In this document: positions 57,967 through 64,000 of the stretch, piece after piece | Layout: every line of letters begins with the position of its first letter | How positions within the stretch are numbered: the stretch's first letter is position 1 | From: Bacteroidales bacterium | Lineage (GTDB): Bacteria; Bacteroidota; Bacteroidia; Bacteroidales; P3 | Direction of reading: 5' to 3' | Assembly (NCBI GenBank): GCA_028708845.1 | Contig: JAQVXZ010000009.1 | Coordinates: forward strand, 1-64,000 | DNA: 64,000 bases | The notes under the pieces: model-generated | What the model saw: only the letters and a program-made list of their open reading frames with translations | Told to the model about the DNA's origin: nothing | Database searches by the model: none | Program-made: the position numbers and the translations under genes

Positions 57967-59571
57967 TTATTGTTTCTTTGCGTCCTTACGTTTCTTATTT
58001 GCATAAACTATACATTCTCTTCTTGGGATGATAACAGATACTCCTTGGTATGCTATTTCATCTTTAATTGTTTGAACGTTTTCTGCATGGAATTTCTTAA
58101 GTGGAGTAATTACTTTAATATGGTCTGGATCAACTCCAATACCTTCACATATTGCTTCAATTCTGCCTGTTGCTGAAGATTTTTGGGTTCCTGTCATTGC
58201 TGTAATTGCATTGTCAAGAATAAAGATTGTAACTGGCACATTATCGTTAACGCAGTCAAGAAGTCCTGTCATTCCTGAGTGAGTGAAAGTACTATCTCCA
58301 ATTACTGCAACCGCTGGAAGTAAACCAGATTCTGATGCACCCTTTGCCATTGTTATTGAAGCTCCCATACAAACTGTTGTACTGATACCATTGAATGGAG
58401 GAAGTGCTCCTAGGGTATAGCAACCAATATCTCCAAACACATGTCCTTTGCCGTGCTCTTCCATTGCTTCATTTAAAGCTCTGTATGTGTCAGCGTGAGG
58501 ACATCCTTCGCAAAGTTTTGGAGGCCTTGGTGCAACAATTGCTGGAATAGGTAGACCCTCAGAAACCTTTAAGCCTAATGCTTTTCCAACTATTGCTGGG
58601 TTTAACTCCCCAACTCTTGGAATGGTTCCGTCTATTCTGCCCATTATCTTTTTGCCTTTATTAAGAAGACCTAATATTTTATTTTCATAAACAGGTTGTC
58701 CTTCTTCAAGTACAAGAACTGAGTCACATTCTTCATATAGTCTGTTAACCATTTCAACAGGCATAGGATATTGTGAAATCTTTAAGATAGGATACTCACA
58801 AGCCTCATCTTGGAAATTTTCCATTAGATAGTTAAAAGATAAACCACAAGCTATAATACCTATTTTCTTATTCTTTCCGTCTATGTATTTGTTGAAGCCA
58901 TCATTCATTGCTGCATTTTCAAGTCCTTCTTGTTTTGCAATAAGTTCATTGTATTGACGGCGAGCATTAACTGGAAGTAAGATAAACTGTTTTGGGTTAT
59001 CAAGAAGTTTAATCTCGTTTTGTTTTCTTGCGTTTCTTCTTATGTTTACTGCTGCACGAGAATGTGCAAGGCGAGTTGTAACACGCAAAACAACTGGGGT
59101 CTTGAATTTTTCTGAAAGTTCATATCCGTAATGAACCATATCATAAGCCTCTTGTTGGTTTGATGGTTCAAGAACAGGTATCATTGCCCAGTCAGCAAAA
59201 TAACGTGAATCTTGTTCGTCTTGTGAAGAGTGCATTGAAGGGTCATCAGCTGCGATGTAAATAACTCCGCCATTAACACCTGTAATTGCTGAGTTCATAA
59301 AAGGGTCAGCCGCAACGTTTATTCCCACATGTTTACATGAGAACATTGCTCTTTTTCCTGTATAGCTCATTCCAAGAGTTGCTTCCATAGCAGTCTTTTC
59401 ATTACAAGCCCAATTACTGCGGATTCCTTTTTCCTTAGCTTCCTTTGAAGCCTGTATATATTCTGTAATCTCTGTTGAAGGGGTGCCAGGATAGGCAAAT
59501 ATGCCCGAAAGTCCTGCATCAATTGCGGCTTGAGCTATTGCTTCGTCACCTAATAGAAGTAATTTCTCCAT
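57967..59571 (-). CDS. iorA: Indolepyruvate ferredoxin oxidoreductase, alpha subunit
   Basis: 534 residues. The N-terminal pyrimidine-binding domain (AYPGTPSTEITEYI; GMSYTGKRAMFSCKHVG) and the C-terminal TPP-binding domain (CEGCPHADTYRAL; FGDIGCYTLGALPPFN; AVIGDSTFTHSGMTGLL) are intact. It ends IIPRRECIVYANKKRK without the C-terminal 2[4Fe-4S] ferredoxin domain present in longer archaeal IorA proteins, so electron transfer may use the remaining cysteines or a separate ferredoxin. A -7 element lies at 59616-59623. It forms an operon with iorB. Confidence 0.94.
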   Translation of the reverse strand: MEKLLLLGDEAIAQAAIDAGLSGIFAYPGTPSTEITEYIQASKEAKEKGIRSNWACNEKTAMEATLGMSYTGKRAMFSCKHVGINVAADPFMNSAITGVNGGVIYIAADDPSMHSSQDEQDSRYFADWAMIPVLEPSNQQEAYDMVHYGYELSEKFKTPVVLRVTTRLAHSRAAVNIRRNARKQNEIKLLDNPKQFILLPVNARRQYNELIAKQEGLENAAMNDGFNKYIDGKNKKIGIIACGLSFNYLMENFQDEACEYPILKISQYPMPVEMVNRLYEECDSVLVLEEGQPVYENKILGLLNKGKKIMGRIDGTIPRVGELNPAIVGKALGLKVSEGLPIPAIVAPRPPKLCEGCPHADTYRALNEAMEEHGKGHVFGDIGCYTLGALPPFNGISTTVCMGASITMAKGASESGLLPAVAVIGDSTFTHSGMTGLLDCVNDNVPVTIFILDNAITAMTGTQKSSATGRIEAICEGIGVDPDHIKVITPLKKFHAENVQTIKDEIAYQGVSVIIPRRECIVYANKKRKDAKKQ

Positions 59572-59615
59572 TGAAGTATGTTTTTAATTTTTTTATTCGC
59601 TGAATTTATAATGTG

Positions 59616-59623
59616 CAAAGTTA
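59616..59623 (-). promoter_or_regulatory. -7 promoter element of the iorAB operon
   Basis: The minus strand reads TAACTTTG, an exact TAnnTTTG match about 45 bases upstream of the iorA start. Confidence 0.55.
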
Positions 59624-59673
59624 TAAATTTAAAATCATTTTTCCAAACAAGAAAGACACCAAAAGCTTGAAAA

Positions 59674-60531
59674 TTAAATTTTAATTACTCTTTTGCTTAA
59701 TCTTTGTTTATCCAAGAAGCAAACTCCTATTTCTTTTAAATCAAAATTAAGTTTTGTGTGTTTGTTTCCAACGATTCTTTTCCAAGCTGTTTTCATCCCT
59801 TTTGACCATGATATATCGTCAAATATTATTATTGATTGCTCAGAAAGGTGAGGGAATATGATTTCAAAATATTTGATCGTTGCGTTTTGATCATGGTGCC
59901 CGTCAATAAAAACATAGTCTATTGGTTTATTGTCTTCCAATACCTTGTTTAAATTATCAGAGAACCTACCCTCAACTACTTCAATATTCATTAGTCCTAA
60001 ATAAGTGAAGTTTTCTCTTGACTTTTCAACCAAAGAACTTGAACCCTCCATTGTTATTAATTTCCCTGATGAGTAAATGGTTAATGCTGCTGCTTGGTAT
60101 GATGATGATATCCCAAGGCATGTGCCTAGCTCAAGAGCTGTTTTGGGCTTAAACTCGCTTATTATTTTATATAGTAGCAATGACCAAAACGGAGACTTGC
60201 TTGCAGTGCTTATTTCTGCAATTGTTGACCTACCTACTTGACCAATATGCATTTCACTATCCGAACGATTTGATTTGGAATCCCCAGCACCAAAGTCTGT
60301 TATAATAATCTCACTCTTGTCTCTACTTAAATCCTTACGCAAAGCCTCAATATTATCTACCCAAATCTTGTCTTCAATATTTAATCTTTTCTTTATGGTT
60401 TCAAATAATATGGAACCAAACCTTGAGACTATCTGGTCTGGATCCTTTATCATCTTCTTTGATTTTGTCTTTACTCTAAATAGCCAAATATTCCAGATAA
60501 TAAATCTTAGAAATGATTTTATATATTTCAT
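59674..60531 (-). CDS. Class I SAM-dependent methyltransferase (O-methyltransferase-like)
   Basis: 285 residues. After an N-terminal helical part (residues 1-110, including a basic KTKSKKMIKDP), the SAM-binding fold has motif I ALELGTCLGISSSYQAAAL, an acidic end of beta-2 (LITMEGSSSLVEKSRENF), VEVVEGRFSDNL-like and YVFIDGHHDQNATIKYFE. The DGHH segment resembles the metal-binding site of catechol O-methyltransferase-type enzymes. The substrate is unknown. It starts 2 bases after the alpha/beta hydrolase gene ends, so they are coupled, and could be expressed with the M16 peptidase upstream. Confidence 0.85.
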   Translation of the reverse strand: MKYIKSFLRFIIWNIWLFRVKTKSKKMIKDPDQIVSRFGSILFETIKKRLNIEDKIWVDNIEALRKDLSRDKSEIIITDFGAGDSKSNRSDSEMHIGQVGRSTIAEISTASKSPFWSLLLYKIISEFKPKTALELGTCLGISSSYQAAALTIYSSGKLITMEGSSSLVEKSRENFTYLGLMNIEVVEGRFSDNLNKVLEDNKPIDYVFIDGHHDQNATIKYFEIIFPHLSEQSIIIFDDISWSKGMKTAWKRIVGNKHTKLNFDLKEIGVCFLDKQRLSKRVIKI

Positions 60532-60533
60532 TA

Positions 60534-61961
60534 TTAGTTTTTAGTCTTTGTATGAGCTTTGATGAAATCTTTAATTTGTAATAGTATAACTGGTGATATG
60601 GTTTGTTCAATTGATGAATACTCGTCTATCATTCCTGTTGTGCTTTCTTGGAAAAGGTGATTCATCCCAACTGCTGTGTAGATTTGATAATGATTATTCT
60701 TAGCTTTCTTAAGAGCCTTCTCAATTGCAGGCAGGTTGTATTGGTAGAGAACTTGAATATCATTTGTTCCATTTATTGCAAAAACTGGTTGCTTAACTTT
60801 CTTCAAATAATCTGAAGGGTCAAGAGAAAGGAAGGTCCTCATCCATGGTGAACTTAATTGACTGTTAAATTGGGTTCTCATAGCAGGGCTTGTAAACTGA
60901 ATATCTTTTAGTTTATCCTTATCAATCTTTCTCAGCTCCTTATCATACCATTTATCCATTCTTTTGTTAACTTCCTTATTTATCAACCCTTTTTGAGTCA
61001 ATCCATATATTTGTTTTAGAGCTGCTAATTGGAAATCTAGTGCATGTTTTGGCATATTAGCTTTCTCGAAGAATGCTTTATTCTGTTGCATAAGAACATC
61101 AATACCTTTCATGCCTGGTCCTGCAAGAAGAACAATAAATTTAATATCAGAGTTTTCAGATGCTGCAATTGAAACTATTAGTCCTCCCTCACTATGACCT
61201 AACATACCAATATTGTCTTTGTCTATATTAGGATGAGTTTTTAGCATTTCATAAGCAGTCATTGCATCCACAGCATAATCAAGAGTAGTTGCATTTATGA
61301 TTGAAGAGTCAACGGTTTCTATTCCCCATCCCCTATCGTCATAACGGAAAACTGCAATTCCGTTACTTGTTAAATAATCTGCAATTACTTTAAATGGCTT
61401 ATGTCCAAATATTTCTTCATCTCTATCTTGCAAGCCTGAGCCAGTAACAAGAATTACGCAAGGGTAGGTCTTATCCTTTGAAGGGATGGTTAGAGTTCCT
61501 TTGAAATCGTAGTTTACACCTTTCACCTTAAAGCTTAACTCCTCTTCAATATATGAATATGGTGGCATTGGCTCTTGTGGACGTTTTAGCTCAAAAGTCT
61601 TATCAGTCTTAGCCATTACTAAGTCCTCTGTAAGGAATCCTTGTTTAAATTTTGCAAAGATTGTGTCCTTTGTTTCATTATACTTCCCTCTAAATACAAT
61701 TGACATATTTTTTATGGAAAAGATAACAGAATCTTCGCTAAGCCTTTGTTTTGTTACTCCAAACATATCTTTTGTTTGAGAGGGAGAGCCCATCATAATT
61801 ATTGTTGTGTCTGGACTTTGTTCTATTTTCAATGTTATTGGCAGAAGCTGTACCGAAACCTTTAGCTCTCCATACCAATTTGTTGTCTGAGCTTCTATGT
61901 TTTGATGAAATAAACTAACAAGCAAAACAACTGCTCCGACTAATAATCCTTTTCTTCTCAT
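60534..61961 (-). CDS. Secreted alpha/beta hydrolase family protein
   Basis: 475 residues with a signal peptide (LLVGAVVLLVSLFHQNIEAQ). Residues 25-140 are a beta-rich N-terminal domain (DUF3887/lipocalin-like), and from about 145 an alpha/beta hydrolase core carries VTGSGLQDRDEEIFGHKPF, YDDRGWGIETVDSS and the nucleophile elbow LGHSEGG; the C-terminal FAINGTNDIQV and VGMNHLFQ supply the acid and histidine. Such proteins are periplasmic esterases or peptidase-like hydrolases with unknown natural substrates. The second gene, a methyltransferase, follows 2 bases on. Confidence 0.88.
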   Translation of the reverse strand: MRRKGLLVGAVVLLVSLFHQNIEAQTTNWYGELKVSVQLLPITLKIEQSPDTTIIMMGSPSQTKDMFGVTKQRLSEDSVIFSIKNMSIVFRGKYNETKDTIFAKFKQGFLTEDLVMAKTDKTFELKRPQEPMPPYSYIEEELSFKVKGVNYDFKGTLTIPSKDKTYPCVILVTGSGLQDRDEEIFGHKPFKVIADYLTSNGIAVFRYDDRGWGIETVDSSIINATTLDYAVDAMTAYEMLKTHPNIDKDNIGMLGHSEGGLIVSIAASENSDIKFIVLLAGPGMKGIDVLMQQNKAFFEKANMPKHALDFQLAALKQIYGLTQKGLINKEVNKRMDKWYDKELRKIDKDKLKDIQFTSPAMRTQFNSQLSSPWMRTFLSLDPSDYLKKVKQPVFAINGTNDIQVLYQYNLPAIEKALKKAKNNHYQIYTAVGMNHLFQESTTGMIDEYSSIEQTISPVILLQIKDFIKAHTKTKN

Positions 61962-61997
61962 ATCTTTCCTTTTTTTTCAGACCTCTTAGTCTCTTAA

Positions 61998-64000
61998 TTA
62001 ATATCCAAATATTTCTTCTAAACTAAGTGTCTTAACTTTACCATATTTCTCTAAAGCTTTTAGATTTACTTGGTCTTTATTACCTAAAACAACATAGGTT
62101 CTTGGTTGGTTCTTGATATACTGATTATTAAATTTAACTATATCATTCATTGTTAGATTAGGAATTGTTTCAAACATCTTCTTACTTGGATTTGTTTTTC
62201 TTCCCATTTTCAAATCTTGTAAGTAAGAATATATAATTCTTTCTTTAATAATTCTTGATGTTCTATAATTAGATAGCATTGCATCCTTAGCTAAATTAAA
62301 ATTTTGCTGAGCAATAGGCATATCATCAAACAACTCATTGAAAGCATCAAAAGCATCAATTACCTTATCGTTTTGAGTTGCAATATGAGACATGTTTTGA
62401 TAGTATCCATCAAGGCGTGAAGGCACAATATATCTTGAAGATGATTGGTAAGCTAGTGAACGTTTTTCTCTCATTTCTTGAAAAACTATTGAATTCATAG
62501 ATCCTCCAAAATACTGATTGTAAAGAGCAATTACAGGAGCTTGGCTTTCGTCATAAACACCACCTCTTGTTAACTGGCGACAATAAGATTGTTTAGCATC
62601 ATAGTGAACAAAATAAACTGTATTTGCTTGTGTAGGAATTGGATTAACTCTCTTAACCTTTGGCGCTGCTTTTAATTTCTTTGGAGAAGAATTATGTTTT
62701 GCATTTAATAAGATTTTCAAATCCCCTATTGGCATATTACCATAGAAGTGAACCTTATGAACATAATTAGTTAAGCCTTTAATATCGCTTGTAATCATTT
62801 CCGGACTTAGCTTCATTAGTTCAGCCTCTGGGATAAAGTCGTAGAAAGCATTATCTTTTCCGTATGTAACATAGTTATTAAGTGCAGAGAAGCAACTAGC
62901 TTGTCTTGCCTTAGCATCATTTCTGCTTTTCAATATGCTTTTAACAATATTATCAAGAGCTTCCTTTTCTATCTTTGGATTAGATAGTATGTTTTCAAGT
63001 AGTGTTATTGCCTGAGGTAGGTTTTCTGTAAGACCACTTAGAGTAACTCTTGTGAAATCATCAGAAGAATATATTCTATAATCACAAGCTAAATTATAGA
63101 ATCCTGTTTTAATATCTTCAACAGAAAGACTTGGTGTTGAAAGTTGACTTTGGTAAGATCCTATTAAACCTAATCTCTTATTAGATAATACACCAAAATC
63201 ATATTCGTAAGCTAAGTAGAAGGTTTCGTTTTGTGTATTTGGAACATATATTATTTCTGCTCCATTATTAAGTTTTGCAAGTTGAAGGTCTTTTGTGTAA
63301 TCAACAAATACTGGTTCTATTTCCTTAACCTTTGCACTCTCTATTGACTCAAAGAATGTAGACTTTAAGTCTCTATTAACGTGAATTGGAGTAATAGGTG
63401 GTTTATCAACCTTTTCAACCTCCTTAGCCTCTCCTTGTAGTTTCTTAATCACAACATAGTTATTGTCTTGGAATATTTCTCTTGCAAATTTAACCAACTC
63501 ATCTTTTGTTACCTTTGACATCCTATCCATTTGACTTACTGTTTCTGCCCAGCTTTGTCTTGAAAGATAGCTTGTAACCATCTTCATTGCTCTTGAATTA
63601 TTAGTTTCAAGGCTCTTTATTTCAGATAATCTTTCATTATTGATAATAGCTTTTAGTATGCTTTCGTCCCAATCACCTGCTTTGAGTACTTCTAATTGTT
63701 TTAATAATAAGTCTCTTAATTCATCTAAGCTTTGTCCTGTCTTTGGTGTGCCACGAAGAATAAATGCCGCATAGTCATTAAGGTCATAAACTCCTGAACC
63801 TACATAAGATGCCAATTGTTTTTGATTAATGTTTATATCCATTATACCTGAGCTACCATTATTAAGTACCCTATCTAATAGATTTGCTAAAATAACTTCA
63901 TGAGATGTTGAACCGGCATTGATTCTAAACGCAATTGTTAGGTTTTCTGCTTCAAGCCCAACAACTTCAACTGTCTTAACTTCCTTAATTGCTTGTTCTG
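61998..64000 (-). CDS. M16 family peptidase, C-terminal part (5' end beyond the window)
   Basis: The frame is open to the right edge of the window, so the gene is partial: translation enters at EQAIKEVKTVEVVGLEAENL and continues through an internal methionine at 63842 to the stop at 61998. The visible part holds an M16 C-terminal repeat pair, ending with YFGGSMNSIVFQEMREKRSLAYQSSS and GYYQNMSHIATQNDKVIDAF, motifs of the non-catalytic substrate-clamp domains. The zinc-binding HxxEH motif must lie in the missing N-terminal half. Bacteroidota M16 peptidases of this type are often envelope-located and about 900-1000 residues. It is 36 bases upstream of the hydrolase gene. Confidence 0.93.
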   Translation of the reverse strand, partial: EQAIKEVKTVEVVGLEAENLTIAFRINAGSTSHEVILANLLDRVLNNGSSGIMDININQKQLASYVGSGVYDLNDYAAFILRGTPKTGQSLDELRDLLLKQLEVLKAGDWDESILKAIINNERLSEIKSLETNNSRAMKMVTSYLSRQSWAETVSQMDRMSKVTKDELVKFAREIFQDNNYVVIKKLQGEAKEVEKVDKPPITPIHVNRDLKSTFFESIESAKVKEIEPVFVDYTKDLQLAKLNNGAEIIYVPNTQNETFYLAYEYDFGVLSNKRLGLIGSYQSQLSTPSLSVEDIKTGFYNLACDYRIYSSDDFTRVTLSGLTENLPQAITLLENILSNPKIEKEALDNIVKSILKSRNDAKARQASCFSALNNYVTYGKDNAFYDFIPEAELMKLSPEMITSDIKGLTNYVHKVHFYGNMPIGDLKILLNAKHNSSPKKLKAAPKVKRVNPIPTQANTVYFVHYDAKQSYCRQLTRGGVYDESQAPVIALYNQYFGGSMNSIVFQEMREKRSLAYQSSSRYIVPSRLDGYYQNMSHIATQNDKVIDAFDAFNELFDDMPIAQQNFNLAKDAMLSNYRTSRIIKERIIYSYLQDLKMGRKTNPSKKMFETIPNLTMNDIVKFNNQYIKNQPRTYVVLGNKDQVNLKALEKYGKVKTLSLEEIFGY

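Overview
The window is an AT-rich stretch of a chromosome from a member of the Bacteroidota, most likely in or near the order Bacteroidales. Four things in the sequence support this: a fused LpxC-FabZ enzyme followed by LpxA; a PorX-type response regulator with a PglZ domain together with a secreted protein ending in a type IX secretion (T9SS) sorting domain; the rpmG-DUF4295-ftsY-rimO ribosomal and targeting cluster; and many start sites preceded by the Bacteroidota -7 promoter element TAnnTTTG. No rRNA, tRNA, CRISPR array, integrase or transposase gene was recognised.

Layout. 1-2.2 kb is decayed accessory DNA: a WYL regulator, a truncated second copy of it, and two C-terminal scraps of an AAA ATPase. 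2.2-7.4 kb carries atpC/atpD, ribF, a leucine-rich-repeat protein, an omega-amidase-like enzyme, a PepSY-like lipoprotein and a DoxX protein. 7.6-12.9 kb is accessory: an HU-related protein, a primase/helicase pair with 9-bp iteron-like repeats, a small acidic coiled-coil protein and a SIMPL-domain protein. 13.1-20.05 kb is a four-gene type III restriction-modification island (mod, ORF6N-PLD protein, res, PD-(D/E)XK/DUF5655 protein) bracketed by two 251-bp direct repeats. 20.4-26.6 kb holds an ECF sigma/anti-sigma/Spy-like operon, rimO, ftsY, DUF4295 and rpmG. 26.8-32.6 kb has lipid A and fatty acid genes, tsaE, porX, and a MauE/thioredoxin-like membrane protein flanked by two paralogous cysteine-rich lipoproteins. 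33-36.9 kb is sufB, a glycosyltransferase, mazG and an MBL hydrolase. 38.1-44.4 kb is a dense run: two acyltransferases that resemble the glycine-lipid pair, engB, pfkA, purH and mreB. 46.1-53.3 kb has corA and a tight operon of pgk, an SDR enzyme, meaB, a META lipoprotein and priA. 53.3-64 kb has a T9SS cargo protein, ilvE, truA, iorB/iorA, a methyltransferase, an alpha/beta hydrolase and the C-terminal part of an M16 peptidase that runs off the window.

The most unusual aspect is how accessory cargo sits between duplicated sequence. The restriction island lies between 251-bp repeats that carry the same broken Sel1-type gene. The T9SS cargo gene lies between two copies of the ilvE-end/terminator segment. 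An unknown secreted protein lies between two copies of a hairpin-rich REP/MITE-like element with CCGTCG...CGACGG ends. Several families of short intergenic word repeats, many able to form long hairpins, fill the gaps between genes. All readings are by eye; identities and boundaries are estimates unless stated.
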